DNA from: an uncultured Chloroflexota bacterium
GTDB taxonomy: Bacteria; Chloroflexota; Anaerolineae; UBA4142; SHND01
Assembly (NCBI GenBank): GCA_937870825.1
Contig: CALMZO010000111.1
Location: forward strand, 1 to 38,860
Length of the DNA stretch: 38,860 nucleotides
Direction: 5' to 3'
The notes under the pieces are model-generated. The model was given only the letters and a program-made list of their open reading frames with translations, was not told the origin of the DNA and ran no database searches. Within the stretch, counting starts at the first letter, position 1, and the number at the start of each line of letters is the position of its first letter. Made by a program: the position numbers and the translations under genes. Positions 7,732-16,356 of the stretch are shown one piece after another.

Positions 7732-7968
7732 ATGAAACTAGACCATATCCATTTCATTCGCGAAATAATCATCAAGGACAAACGCGGTCGGAAAATTCCG
7801 ACGATGCAAATTTCGTATGCGAAACCGTCCGAAGTGCAACCCAAATTTCAAACCGTGCCATCGAAATATCAAAAAGAGATGCGGATTCTCTATCAAGATA
7901 TGGGCGGCGGACGCCTCAAAGAATGGCTGGTTGGAATAACCATCACGATTCCGCATTCAATGCCATAG
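7732..7968 (+). CDS. Small unknown protein, short paralogue of the gene at 6995
   Basis: A 78-residue protein starting MKLDHIHFIREI and ending GITITIPHSMP. GGAG at 7721-7724 sits 7 nt before the ATG at 7732. It shares the IHF-REI, PTMQ, LY-GG-R and TI-PH landmarks with the N-terminal part of the 6995 product, and its downstream extension is missing. The last 26 bp overlap the 3' end of the convergent histidine kinase gene. A terminator separates it from the upstream small operon, so it may have its own promoter; none was recognised in 7676-7731. Confidence 0.65.
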   Translation: MKLDHIHFIREIIIKDKRGRKIPTMQISYAKPSEVQPKFQTVPSKYQKEMRILYQDMGGGRLKEWLVGITITIPHSMP

Positions 7969-9346
7969 GCAACCACACAAAAAACGCCGCGCCCTGTCCA
8001 CCTTGACTCGTCACCCAAATTTTTCCGCCGTGCGCGTCCACCAACGCTTTCGCAATGGCGAGTCCGAGACCCGACGAACCTTCCAGCGTCGAACGCGCTT
8101 TGTCGCCCCGATAAAATCGCTCAAACACATGCGGCATATCCTCCCGCGAAATTCCTTTGCCGGAATCGCGCACGGAAAATACAATCGCGTCGTCTTGCGC
8201 GCGGGCGGCGAGTTGAATTTCACCGCCTTCGGGCGTGTGCTGCAGCGCGTTGCTCACCAAATTGTCCAGCACCTGAGTCAGGCGCGCTTCGTCAAGCTTC
8301 AACATGGGCAGCGCGGCATCGGCTTGCACATCCAAAGCGATTTGCTTGTTCCCCGCTTGCGGCGCAAAACGATTGGCAACACGCTGCAGTACATCGCGCG
8401 GCGAAATTTCTTGACGCTGCAAAACGAGCGCACCCGCGTCCGCGAGCGACAGGGTTCGCAAATCTTCGACGATGTGTTCGAGATGTTGAATCTCGTCGTA
8501 CACGGCATCCAGTCGCTGCCTCGTCGGCTGCAAATCCCCCACCCGCATCGCATCAAGATACCCCCCAATCACCGTGAGCGGATTGCGTAACTCGTGCGCA
8601 ATGTCCGCCGTCATTTGCCGCCGCACTCCGTCGGAACGCGCCAGGTCCGCGCTCATTTGATTGAACGCGTGCGCCAGCTCGCCGACCTCATCGCGCGACT
8701 GCACGCGCACCGTTTGCCCCAATTCGCCTTTTGCCATACGCTGCGCCGCGTCAGTCAACTCTTGAACGGGCCGCGTAATCGTGCGCGCTAACACAACACC
8801 CAATAAAATCGCGAGCAGCGCGGCGCCGCCTGCAGAAATCAACAAGGTGTTCAATGTGCGTCGCACAAATTCTTCTTGCGCGCGATTGCGCGGAAACGGC
8901 GCAGGGCGCGGCAACAGCACGGCAATGACCCGGCCCTCTTGAAGAATACGAGTGCCTTTTGCCAATTGCTCGGCGGGAACCCGGGCGCCGAGTGGATACC
9001 CATCGTTCGGATTGACGACCACGCCATCCGGCGACGCCAGCGGAAACGGAAAAAAGCGCGGCAGGTCCACCGGCTGCTCAATTGGTTTCTCAACGCGCAC
9101 GCGAATCGCTTTGTCCACTCCGGCGAGCGATGCGTTCGCGGCATAATAGTCCGTGACAAAAAAAATAAAATCATCTTGCGCTTGCTGTCCCACAAAGCGC
9201 GTAAATTCCGTCGTCGCCGCGAGCCAACTCATCACCGCGACGAGAACAATCGCGCCCAGACTGACCGCCAGAAATGCGACGCTTAGTCTGAACGTCAACG
9301 AACGCGCAAAGCGGAATCTACTCATCCGTGTTCGGGAATGAGCCAT
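7943..9346 (-). CDS. Membrane sensor histidine kinase
   Basis: A 467-residue sensor. Order: membrane segment about 21-44, extracytoplasmic sensor about 45-164, second membrane segment about 166-188, HAMP domain about 189-241, HisKA dimerisation domain with the phospho-acceptor His251 in ADIAHELRNPLT, then HATPase_c with N box NLVSNALQHT, G1 box DSGKGI, F box FERFYRGD and G2 box GSSGLGLAI. All catalytic boxes are intact. It forms an operon with the response regulator upstream. The junction is a heptamer array whose last copy supplies the GAAGG and the ATG at 9346. Signal unknown; the divergent exporter suggests it senses an exported or membrane-active compound. Confidence 0.92.
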   Translation of the reverse strand: MAHSRTRMSRFRFARSLTFRLSVAFLAVSLGAIVLVAVMSWLAATTEFTRFVGQQAQDDFIFFVTDYYAANASLAGVDKAIRVRVEKPIEQPVDLPRFFPFPLASPDGVVVNPNDGYPLGARVPAEQLAKGTRILQEGRVIAVLLPRPAPFPRNRAQEEFVRRTLNTLLISAGGAALLAILLGVVLARTITRPVQELTDAAQRMAKGELGQTVRVQSRDEVGELAHAFNQMSADLARSDGVRRQMTADIAHELRNPLTVIGGYLDAMRVGDLQPTRQRLDAVYDEIQHLEHIVEDLRTLSLADAGALVLQRQEISPRDVLQRVANRFAPQAGNKQIALDVQADAALPMLKLDEARLTQVLDNLVSNALQHTPEGGEIQLAARAQDDAIVFSVRDSGKGISREDMPHVFERFYRGDKARSTLEGSSGLGLAIAKALVDAHGGKIWVTSQGGQGAAFFVWLPMALNAES

Positions 9347-9372
9347 CCTTCATCCCTCATCCTTCATCCTTC
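9345..9372. repeat. Tandem heptamer array between response regulator and kinase
   Basis: Four contiguous 7-base words, ATCCTTC in copies 1, 3 and 4 and ATCCCTC in copy 2. Read on the minus strand (GAAGGAT) they contain the response regulator stop codon (9357-9359) and the ribosome site and ATG of the kinase. Confidence 0.8.
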
Positions 9373-10037
9373 AAACGATATCCTACACTAAAAATCGTCT
9401 CAATCCATTTCGGATTGGCAGGGTCCTCTTCAATTTTTGCGCGCAAGTTCCGCACATGCACATCCACCGTGCGCTCGACCATCGCCGCCGCATTCAAATT
9501 GTCCAATAGTTCCGCGCGCGTGAACACGCGCCCCGGCGATGCCATCAAACGCGCGAGCAAATCAAATTCGGTGGGCGTGAGATTGACCATGCGTTCCCGC
9601 ACGTGCACGTGACGTTTGTTTTTGTCCAAACGCAATTCCCCCACGTTCAAAATTGTACTCTCGATTGGCGGCGTGCCCGCGCGACGCAATTGCGCGCGCA
9701 CGCGCGCCAAAAGTTCGCGCATCCCGAACGGTTTCGTTACGTAATCATCCGCGCCGAGTTCGAGCCCCACCACTTTGTCATGTTCTTCGATTTTCGCGGT
9801 GAGCAAAATCACGGGCGCCTGCGATTCGCGGCGAAACGCGGGCAGGAATTGAAAACCGTTCAGGCGCGGCATCATCACGTCGAGCAAAACAAGGTCCGGT
9901 TTTTCGTACCGCGCGGAATAGAGCGCGTCCTGTCCGTTTTCGGCAGTCACGACGCGATAGCCCTGCTCGGACAAATAATCTTTGAGCATTGCGCGCACGT
10001 TCGGCTTGTCGTCAACGACGAGAATGGTTTGAGACAT
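9357..10037 (-). CDS. OmpR/PhoB-family response regulator
   Basis: A 226-residue transcription factor. The receiver domain (1-115) has the acidic pair Asp9/Asp10, phospho-acceptor Asp53 (LLDVMMP), switch Thr80 and Lys102 (TKPF). The C-terminal winged helix (about 130-222) has LTPTEFDLLARL, the recognition-helix segment ERTVDVHVRNLRAKIE and the wing VGYRL. It is cotranscribed with the kinase at 7943-9346 and divergent from the HlyD/MacB exporter. A shared CTTCTAAACAA box sits 8 bp before the -10 element of both divergent promoters, so it likely controls itself and the exporter. Confidence 0.93.
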   Translation of the reverse strand: MSQTILVVDDKPNVRAMLKDYLSEQGYRVVTAENGQDALYSARYEKPDLVLLDVMMPRLNGFQFLPAFRRESQAPVILLTAKIEEHDKVVGLELGADDYVTKPFGMRELLARVRAQLRRAGTPPIESTILNVGELRLDKNKRHVHVRERMVNLTPTEFDLLARLMASPGRVFTRAELLDNLNAAAMVERTVDVHVRNLRAKIEEDPANPKWIETIFSVGYRLKDEG

Positions 10038-10049
10038 CTTGACGCGAAT

Positions 10050-10079
10050 ATCATAACATCAAGTTGTTTAGAAGATGTA
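10050..10079 (-). promoter_or_regulatory. Promoter and probable response-regulator box of the two-component operon
   Basis: On the minus strand: CTTCTAAACAA (10074-10064), 8 bp, then TATGAT (10055-10050). No TTGACA-like -35 is present where one would be expected. An AACAA (10068-10064) has a weaker TACAT copy 11 bp upstream (10079-10075), the direct-repeat spacing used by OmpR/PhoB-type regulators. Confidence 0.55.
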
Positions 10080-10109
10080 AAGAGGTTCCTTGAATTCTAA
10101 TCCACTCTG

Positions 10110-10139
10110 AACAACTTCTAAACAAGTGAGAGATAGAAT
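10110..10139 (+). promoter_or_regulatory. Promoter and probable response-regulator box of the exporter operon
   Basis: On the plus strand: CTTCTAAACAA (10115-10125), 8 bp, then TAGAAT (10134-10139). AACAA occurs at 10110-10114 and again 11 bp later at 10121-10125. The -35 region is replaced by the box, as expected for an activated promoter. The geometry is identical to the divergent promoter at 10050-10079. Confidence 0.6.
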
Positions 10140-10180
10140 GACGTAGAACAAATTTCTTCTACCCTTTTAAGGAGTGTCGC

Positions 10181-11878
10181 ATGTCGCGACGAACCATCAC
10201 CCTTCTCGCAATCGTAATCCTTTTCATTGTTGGCGCCGCGGGCGCGTTTTATTTTTGGCAGCAGTCCAACGCCGCGCGGGCTGCCGCAAGCGCCACACGT
10301 CAAACCGGAACGCTCGCGCGCGGGCAATTGTCCGCGGGCGTGAGCGGCGCGGGCAACGTCACCGCACCGCAGCAAGCGAATTTGAGTTTTCGAGTCAGCG
10401 GAGTTCCTGTAACAAAGCTCAACGTGAAAATTGGCGACGCGGTGAAACAAGGCGACGTGCTTGCCGAAGCGGACGCTACGGAATGGAACGAACAGGTCAA
10501 AACTGCTGAAACGAATCTCGAGAGCGCGCGAGCGAAACTGGATGAATTAAAAGCGCCGGCCACAGAGGACGAACTCGCCGTCGCGGAATCCCAAGTCAAA
10601 GGCGCGCAAGCATCGTACGATTCCGCCGTCGCGAAATTGCGGGCGTTACAAGCCCCGCCCTCCGCCGCAAAAGTGCAAGCCGCGCGCGCGCAGCTTGCCG
10701 CCGCGCAATTGTCGTACGAGACCGCATTGGCGAAATCGAAATTGCTCAACGACCAGATTTTGATACAACGCGCAACCGTTGAAAAAGCGCGTATTGCTTT
10801 GGAAGCGGCGCAAGCCGCCTACAACGCGATTGCGTGGCAAGACAACGCGCCCAATTCGGGCGCGGCGAAAGAATTGCAAACCGCGACGATTGATTACGAG
10901 ACCGCGCAAGCGAATTACAACTTGAGCATGACCGAATTGAACGACAGCGCGCTGCGTTCCGCCGAAGCATCGCTCGCCAACGCAAAACAATCGCTGGATG
11001 ATGTAACAAGCGGCGCGACGGATGACCAACTGAAATCCGCGCAAGCGGCAGTCGAATCCGCGCAACAAGCGTTGATTCAAGCGCAACAAAATTTGGATGA
11101 TGTAAAAACAGGCGCGACGGAAACCGCATTGCTGGACGCGCAAGCGAGCGTCGAGTCCGCGCAAAACGCGTTGACGCAGGCACAACGCGCGCGCGACGAC
11201 GCAAAAATTATCGCCCCGTTTGACGGCATCATCGCTGACATTGACACCTTTGTCGGAAAAAACGCGTCGTCCGGCGCAACCGCCATCACCCTTGTCAACA
11301 TGAGCGATTTGCAAATTCTCGTTTCGCTTTCCGAAATTGATGTCGCGGATGTGAAACCCGGTCAAGAGGTCGAGCTCGCCTTTGACGCGTTGAACGGACG
11401 CACATTGCCCGGCAAAGTGATTGCCGTTTTACCGCTCGGCACAACATCGCAAGGCGTCGTGAATTACAACGTCACAATCGCGTTTACGAATCCTGACCCC
11501 AACCCTTCGACGGGTGGGGGAAACAACTCCCGCTCAGGGCAAGTTCTGCCGGGCATGACCGCGCAGGCGAGCATTATCACCGCCCGAGTCAATGACGCAC
11601 TGCTCGCGCCAAATCGCGCGATTCGCACACAGGGCAACCGCCGCGTCATGACCGTTTTGTTTGAAGGGCGCGAAATCCCGGTATTCGTCCAAACCGGTCT
11701 GCAGAACGAGTCCAGCACACAAATTTTGAGCGCGACGATGAGCGATGGGCAAACGGTGAATTTGCAAGAAGGCGATACCGTTTTACTCAACACGACAACG
11801 ACCAACAATCGCACACAAGGCGGCAACGTCGTCGGGTTCGGACCCGGCGGCGGCGGGTTCGCCGTGCCGATTCGCTAG
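10181..11878 (+). CDS. HlyD/MacA-type membrane fusion protein of an exporter
   Basis: A 565-residue adaptor. One N-terminal membrane segment (residues 7-27) is followed by a lipoyl-like half ([12 protein letters not shown]) and a long coiled coil (about 105-345) with three related repeats, each containing SLDDV/NLDDV followed by T-GAT. The barrel part ([19 protein letters not shown] and [13 protein letters not shown]) and a C-terminal domain ending in a Gly-rich [14 protein letters not shown] tail complete it. AAGGAGTG precedes the ATG at 10181. Paired with the MacB-like ATPase and permease downstream, it should link the transporter to the outside; in an organism without a typical outer membrane, it acts without TolC. 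The substrate is unknown. Confidence 0.88.
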   Translation: MSRRTITLLAIVILFIVGAAGAFYFWQQSNAARAAASATRQTGTLARGQLSAGVSGAGNVTAPQQANLSFRVSGVPVTKLNVKIGDAVKQGDVLAEADATEWNEQVKTAETNLESARAKLDELKAPATEDELAVAESQVKGAQASYDSAVAKLRALQAPPSAAKVQAARAQLAAAQLSYETALAKSKLLNDQILIQRATVEKARIALEAAQAAYNAIAWQDNAPNSGAAKELQTATIDYETAQANYNLSMTELNDSALRSAEASLANAKQSLDDVTSGATDDQLKSAQAAVESAQQALIQAQQNLDDVKTGATETALLDAQASVESAQNALTQAQRARDDAKIIAPFDGIIADIDTFVGKNASSGATAITLVNMSDLQILVSLSEIDVADVKPGQEVELAFDALNGRTLPGKVIAVLPLGTTSQGVVNYNVTIAFTNPDPNPSTGGGNNSRSGQVLPGMTAQASIITARVNDALLAPNRAIRTQGNRRVMTVLFEGREIPVFVQTGLQNESSTQILSATMSDGQTVNLQEGDTVLLNTTTTNNRTQGGNVVGFGPGGGGFAVPIR

Positions 11879-11891
11879 ACGCGACAAAAGA

Positions 11892-11957
11892 TGAACGACT
11901 GACGGCGAATGATTCGCAACATCCGGGAATCGTCTTCCGTCGTTCGTCCTCCGTCAT
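11892..11957. repeat. Heptamer linker with inverted partner
   Basis: Right array 11930-11957: four 7-base words of the form YCGTCNT (e.g. TCGTCTT, CCGTCGT). Left array about 11892-11912 holds three diverged words resembling the reverse complement (e.g. CTGACGG). The last word CCGTCAT supplies the AT of the upstream candidate ATG at 11956. Confidence 0.6.
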
Positions 11958-11967
11958 GGGTCTGAAC

Positions 11968-12633
11968 ATGTCTGTCATCCATATCGAAAGCGTCACGAAA
12001 ACATACCGGATGGGCGAAACAGAAGTGCGCGCCCTGCGCGGCGTTTCCCTCGAAATTGAACGCGGCGAGATGGTTGCGATTGTTGGACCATCGGGTTCGG
12101 GAAAATCTACGCTGATGAACATCATCGGCTGCCTCGACCAGCCGAGCAGTGGAACGTATCGGCTCGACGGGGTGAATGTGAGCCAGATGAACGACGACCA
12201 ACTCGCGGATATTCGCAATCAAAAAATCGGATTCGTCTTTCAAAGTTTCAACCTTTTGCCGCGCACGACCGCGCTCGCGCAGGTCGAACTGCCGATGGTG
12301 TATGCGGGCAAACCAGAACGCCGCAAACACGCGTTGGACGCGTTGACACTCGTCGGTTTGGGTGACCGCGCGCATCATCGCCCGAACGAATTGTCGGGTG
12401 GACAGCAGCAGCGTGTTGCAATAGCGCGCGCATTGGTGAATGAACCCGCAATTATTCTCGCCGACGAACCAACGGGCAATCTCGATTCCGCCTCGGGCGA
12501 AGAAATCATCAACATTTTCAAAACGTTGAATCGCGAAAAAGGCATGACCCTCATTCTCGTCACCCATGACCCCGACATTGCCGCGCAAGCGCAGAGGACG
12601 ATTCGGGTAAAGGATGGGATGGTTGCTTTTTAG
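11968..12633 (+). CDS. MacB/LolD-type ABC transporter ATP-binding protein
   Basis: An ATPase of 221 residues from the ATG at 11968 (225 if the ATG at 11956 is used; neither has a clear ribosome site, and the family normally begins at MSVI). Walker A is GPSGSGKST, the Q loop lies in [10 protein letters not shown], the signature is [15 protein letters not shown], Walker B is [13 protein letters not shown] and the switch His is in LVTHD. The sequence [15 protein letters not shown] is typical of the MacB/LolD group that powers FtsX-like permeases. It is cotranscribed with the adaptor before it and the permease after it, separated by heptamer linkers on both sides. Confidence 0.93.
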   Translation: MSVIHIESVTKTYRMGETEVRALRGVSLEIERGEMVAIVGPSGSGKSTLMNIIGCLDQPSSGTYRLDGVNVSQMNDDQLADIRNQKIGFVFQSFNLLPRTTALAQVELPMVYAGKPERRKHALDALTLVGLGDRAHHRPNELSGGQQQRVAIARALVNEPAIILADEPTGNLDSASGEEIINIFKTLNREKGMTLILVTHDPDIAAQAQRTIRVKDGMVAF

Positions 12634-12680
12634 AGTGATCAGTAATCAGTATTCAGTCTGATTACTGATCACTGTTCACT
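12634..12680. repeat. Heptamer linker with reverse-complement partner array
   Basis: Three words AGTGATC, AGTAATC, AGTATTC (12634-12654), a short centre, then three reverse-complement words GATTACT, GATCACT, GTTCACT (12660-12680). The arms 12634-12649 and 12658-12673 form a perfect 16-bp hairpin. There is no T run, so it is not a classic terminator; it lies inside an operon. Confidence 0.85.
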
Positions 12681-12684
12681 TTGC

Positions 12685-13917
12685 ATGAACCTTCTCGAAT
12701 CCACTCGCATTGCGTTACGTTCACTCACCGCAAACAAATTGCGCGCGGGGTTGACGATGCTTGGCGTCATCATCGGCGTCGCGGCAGTGATTGCGTTGAT
12801 GAGCATCGGACGCGGCGCGTCGGCTGCGATTTCCAATCAAATTCAAAGCATCGGCACAAACTTACTGTTCGTGCGTCCCGGCGCGGCACAGACGGGCGGA
12901 GTACGCGGCGCAGAAGGCAGCGCGGGAACGTTGACATTGGAAGACGGCGAGGCATTACAAAACATCGAAGGCATCGTCGCCGTCGCGCCCGAAGTCAATT
13001 CGTTCGCGCAAATCGTCTATCAGGGCAACAACACGAATGCGCGCGTGCTGGGTGTCACCGCCGAGTTTCAGGACGTGACCAATTTTTCCCCCGCCGCCGG
13101 TGAATTTATTTCGGCTGCGAATGTGACGGGGAAATCGCTCGTCGCATGTTTGGGCAGTGTTGTCGCCGAAACGCTTTTTCCCGAACAAGACCCCATCGGG
13201 CAGACGATTCGCATGAACAATGTTCCGTTCCGCGTGGTATGCGTGATGGAGAGCAAAGGCGGCACGGGCTTTTTGTCGCAGGACAATCAAGTGTTTATCC
13301 CCATCACCACGGCAATGACGCGACTCTCACGCAGCGGACGTTTTCGCGGCGGCAACAATGTTGACACGCTGAATATCAAACTCGCGGACGCGTCCATGGG
13401 CGATATCGTGACGGAACAGGTCGGAGAAATTTTACGCGAGCGACACAAGGTTGTCGAAGATGATTTTTCGATTACAAGTCAAGAAGATATTTTGAGCGCG
13501 GCAACGGCAGTGACGGATACGCTGACAATTTTCCTCGGCGGCATCGCGGCGATTTCGTTAGTGGTCGGCGGCATCGGGATTATGAACATCATGCTCGTGA
13601 GCGTGACGGAACGCACACGCGAAATTGGGATTCGCAAAGCGGTGGGCGCAAAACGGCGCGATATCTTGATGCAATTTCTCACCGAAGCGACGGTCTTGAG
13701 CGTGTTCGGCGGTCTCATTGGCATCGCGTTGGGCTGGGGCATCGCGAGTGCAATGGGCGGCATCTCGCTCGGCAACACACAAATCACGCCCGTCGTGGAC
13801 ACGAGCGCGATCCTCATCGGCGTCGTCTTTTCGATTTTGATTGGCTTGTTCTTTGGCACATATCCTGCGTTCCGCGCGAGCGCGCTGCGTCCGATTGAAG
13901 CGCTGCGGTATGAATAA
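12685..13917 (+). CDS. MacB-like ABC transporter permease (FtsX family)
   Basis: A 410-residue permease with the standard MacB topology. The first membrane segment is about 18-42 (LTMLGVIIGVAAVIALMSIG), followed by a large extracytoplasmic MacB_PCD domain (about 43-275). The last three membrane segments cover about 280-305, 330-355 and 370-395 (ISLVVGGIGIMNIMLVSVTER; IGLFFGTYPAFRASALRPIEALRYE at the end). The NMMLVSVTERTREIGIRKAVGA-type coupling segment is present. It works with the ATPase at 11968 and adaptor at 10181 as a mechanotransmission-type exporter. Length and motifs are normal. Confidence 0.92.
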   Translation: MNLLESTRIALRSLTANKLRAGLTMLGVIIGVAAVIALMSIGRGASAAISNQIQSIGTNLLFVRPGAAQTGGVRGAEGSAGTLTLEDGEALQNIEGIVAVAPEVNSFAQIVYQGNNTNARVLGVTAEFQDVTNFSPAAGEFISAANVTGKSLVACLGSVVAETLFPEQDPIGQTIRMNNVPFRVVCVMESKGGTGFLSQDNQVFIPITTAMTRLSRSGRFRGGNNVDTLNIKLADASMGDIVTEQVGEILRERHKVVEDDFSITSQEDILSAATAVTDTLTIFLGGIAAISLVVGGIGIMNIMLVSVTERTREIGIRKAVGAKRRDILMQFLTEATVLSVFGGLIGIALGWGIASAMGGISLGNTQITPVVDTSAILIGVVFSILIGLFFGTYPAFRASALRPIEALRYE

Positions 13918-13922
13918 GCGAA

Positions 13923-14126
13923 ATGATTTTCAAACTCGCGCGTTTCGCCGTTCGCATTCTCATCGCCGCCGCGATGGTGTGGGCAGTGATGTTTGCGTTG
14001 AACGCCATCGCGCCCCTGCCCATCCGCAATCAGGAACGCGCGCTGATTCGCGTACCCATCGTCGTTTTTATTTTTGTCGTGTATGTCGGAAACATTTTGT
14101 ACGACACATTCTTTTATCAAAGGTAG
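13923..14126 (+). CDS. Small two-helix membrane protein
   Basis: A 67-residue protein, start ATG 13923, 5 nt after the permease stop. It is almost entirely two hydrophobic helices (about 7-28 and 43-60) joined by a short basic loop with RNQERALIR. I recognise no family. Its position inside the exporter operon and absence of overlap with other genes support it as real; it may be an accessory subunit. Confidence 0.6.
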   Translation: MIFKLARFAVRILIAAAMVWAVMFALNAIAPLPIRNQERALIRVPIVVFIFVVYVGNILYDTFFYQR

Positions 14127-14129
14127 TGA

Positions 14130-14211
14130 GATGGTTCGATAGTGCAATCGTGCGATAGAGTTCGAAATTTTGCTGTCGCGCGAACAAGCTATCAGGCTAT
14201 CACACTCTACG
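14130..14211. repeat. Octamer linker with partial inverted partner
   Basis: Left array 14130-14161 with 8-base words such as GATGGTTC and GATAGTGC; right array 14188-14211 with GCTATCAG and GCTATCAC. The right words resemble reverse complements of the left ones. It sits between the small membrane protein and the DUF5666 gene. Two copies of a similar word also occur near 6118-6133. Confidence 0.6.
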
Positions 14212-14219
14212 GAGTAAAG

Positions 14220-14813
14220 ATGAAAATCGCTTATGTCATCATCGGCGCAGTTGCAATCGCGGCTCTCGCCGCAGCAGGTGGATTTTTTGGCGGCATGACC
14301 TACGCGCAATCGCAAGCGCAAAACGCATTCACAAATTTCGCGCAACAGCGCGTGCTTCAAAATCAAACCGTACCGCAAGGCGGTGCGAACAATCCGTGCG
14401 GGTTCGACGCTCAAGTTTTCTCAAGTCCGCAAGGCGGCGCGCCGGGCAATCTGCCTTCGGGTGCCGTGCCGATTGACCCGAACGCGGTGCCCGGGCAACA
14501 AGGCAATCAACAAGGACGACGCCAGGGACAATTTGGCGGCGCGTTTGGAGGCTTCGCCGGCGCGCAGTTGGGCAATTGTGTCGCGCGCGGACAAATCAAA
14601 TCGGTGAACGGCGACACGGTGGAAATCAGCACCGCCGATTCGGTCGTCACCGTCAAAGTGAATGACACAACAATGATTACCAAAACGGAACGCGGCTCAA
14701 TTTCCGATTTGCAAGTCGGCGACCGCGTGACGGTGTTCAGTCAAGAAACAGGCGATACACCGACCGCGAGCGGCATTCAATTGCAGAGAAATTTGCCGCC
14801 GCCGAATCAATAA
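14220..14813 (+). CDS. Membrane-anchored DUF5666-type protein
   Basis: A 197-residue protein. The ATG at 14220 is preferred because GGAG lies about 7 nt upstream and the next residues form a signal anchor (about 4-25, IIGAVAIAALAAAGGFFGGM). A Gln/Gly-rich low-complexity middle (about 40-115) precedes a C-terminal beta domain of the DUF5666 type: RGQIKSVNGDTVEIST, VTVKVNDTTMITK and ISDLQVGDRVTVF. DUF5666 domains are small OB-like modules of unknown function, often near exporters and two-component systems. It is the last gene of the exporter operon. Confidence 0.75.
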   Translation: MKIAYVIIGAVAIAALAAAGGFFGGMTYAQSQAQNAFTNFAQQRVLQNQTVPQGGANNPCGFDAQVFSSPQGGAPGNLPSGAVPIDPNAVPGQQGNQQGRRQGQFGGAFGGFAGAQLGNCVARGQIKSVNGDTVEISTADSVVTVKVNDTTMITKTERGSISDLQVGDRVTVFSQETGDTPTASGIQLQRNLPPPNQ

Positions 14814-14814
14814 T

Positions 14815-14858
14815 TTCCCTTATTTCCTTTGGTTCCCATTAGCAAGGAAATGAGGGAA
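14815..14858. repeat. Inverted repeat, octamer-linker type
   Basis: Arms 14815-14829 (TTCCCTTATTTCCTT) and 14844-14858 pair over 15 positions with one G-T wobble. There is no T run after the stem. It resembles the other word-array linkers and may form a hairpin between the DUF5666 and PD40 genes. Confidence 0.65.
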
Positions 14859-14883
14859 CTCTCCGCACTAACAGTGGTGAAGC

Positions 14884-16281
14884 ATGTTGAAACATCTTTT
14901 GTTTTTTGTTTTGCTCGCGCTCATCGCGGTGAGCGTTCTCGCGCAAGTGAGTTATGCCGCAAATGGAACAAGCCCGGGCGACGCGCTGTTCCCCATTGGC
15001 GAAACACAAAACGTCGCGGCGCATTCCGCGCAGTGGTACAGATTTGACGTTGGCGGTGGGAAAGCGTCGGTGAGTGCGACGCTTGACGCGAATTCAACGA
15101 ACGCGCTGCGTCTGGAAATGTACACGCCCGAACAAATCGCGGCGTGGGGACGCGGTGAAGAATTAAAAGCGATTGGGGTTGGCAATCCGCAGCCCGCACA
15201 TACACTGGGGTGGGAAGGCGTTTTCAACCAAGCAGGAACGTACTATGCGGTTGTGTATAACGACAGCAACGCGCCAATTTCCGTGCGCGTGCGCGTCGAG
15301 GGCGATTCCGTCACAACACGCGCGCCTGCGCCAACTCCCACGCGTCGCCCTGACCCATTGATTACGCCAACCGCGCTTGGGCAAGGCATTCACGGCAAAC
15401 TTGTATTCGTTGATACATCGGGCGGAAACATTTATACGGTGAATGGGGATGGCACAAATTTACAACGCATCACGTTCGGACTTGACCCCGTGTGGAATCA
15501 CGCGGGTACGCAAATCGCGTTCGCGCGTCAAGGACCTGTGCCGGGAATTTATGTGATTGATGCGAATGGCGCGAATGAAAGATTGTTATATCAAACGCTT
15601 GAGCCGCGCGCGCCAGTGTGGAGTCCCGACGATTCCGAAATTGTTTTTCAATATCAAGGCGCGACAAAGGGGGGGGGTGAAGTGTGTTTTCGCGGGCGCT
15701 GTTTTGAAACACCTTCTACTATCGAATGGAAACTCGGCGCGGTGAGCGTGAGTGACCGCGCGTATCACGATGTCCGTTCGAGCGACAACGCGTTCACGCC
15801 GACGTGGAATCTCGTCACCGATAAAATTGCGTACAACGACACGGCGATCGGTTTGATGACCACAACCTCGCGCGGCGAACCTGACGCGCAGCCATTCATC
15901 GGCGATTTACGCATCACGAGCGATTCGTACAATCCCCTGCGAATCATGTCGCCGCAGTATTCGCCTGACGGAAAATACATCGCCTACATCGTGCAGCAGC
16001 CGCCAACATGGCAAATTGCATTGGCAAAGGCGGACGGCAGCGAACAACATTTGCTCACGCGCGATGTGACGCTCGCGTACGAACACCCGAACAACGTCGC
16101 GCCGCAGTGGTCACCGGACTCGGCACAAATTTTATTTTTGTCGGACCGCAATGGGCGTTGGGAATTTTTTACAATGAACGCGGATGGCAGCAATGTGAAA
16201 CAAGCGCTGAAAAACATCACCGACGCGATAAACATTCGCTACGATTTTCAATCTGCGCGCATGATGAGTTGGAGCAAATAA
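14884..16281 (+). CDS. Exported PD40/TolB-like beta-propeller protein
   Basis: A 465-residue protein with an N-terminal signal peptide (about 1-25, cleavage near VSYA). A beta-sandwich-like region resembling bacterial pre-peptidase domains (about 30-140, AHSAQWYRFDVGGGKASVS, GTYYAVVYND) precedes a Pro/Thr linker (about 145-160). The rest (about 165-460) is a propeller with repeated PD40 blades: VWNHAGTQIAFARQ, VWSPDDSEIVFQYQ, YSPDGKYIAYIVQ and WSPDSAQILFLSDRNG. Such propellers bind proteins or glycans. ATG 14884 is 3 nt after GTG at 14879; there is no strong ribosome site. It ends at a terminator. Partner unknown. Confidence 0.8.
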   Translation: MLKHLLFFVLLALIAVSVLAQVSYAANGTSPGDALFPIGETQNVAAHSAQWYRFDVGGGKASVSATLDANSTNALRLEMYTPEQIAAWGRGEELKAIGVGNPQPAHTLGWEGVFNQAGTYYAVVYNDSNAPISVRVRVEGDSVTTRAPAPTPTRRPDPLITPTALGQGIHGKLVFVDTSGGNIYTVNGDGTNLQRITFGLDPVWNHAGTQIAFARQGPVPGIYVIDANGANERLLYQTLEPRAPVWSPDDSEIVFQYQGATKGGGEVCFRGRCFETPSTIEWKLGAVSVSDRAYHDVRSSDNAFTPTWNLVTDKIAYNDTAIGLMTTTSRGEPDAQPFIGDLRITSDSYNPLRIMSPQYSPDGKYIAYIVQQPPTWQIALAKADGSEQHLLTRDVTLAYEHPNNVAPQWSPDSAQILFLSDRNGRWEFFTMNADGSNVKQALKNITDAINIRYDFQSARMMSWSK

Positions 16282-16309
16282 TTCCTTTCGTCCCCTACCT
16301 CCTCTTGAG

Positions 16310-16345
16310 ACGCCCGTACGCGAGTGTTGCGTTCGGGCGTTTATT
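16310..16345 (+). terminator. Intrinsic terminator after the PD40 gene
   Basis: Stem ACGCCCG (16310-16316) with CGGGCGT (16334-16340) and an inner ACGC/GCGT pairing, followed by TTATT. Confidence 0.75.
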
Positions 16346-16356
16346 CTACGCACTGC

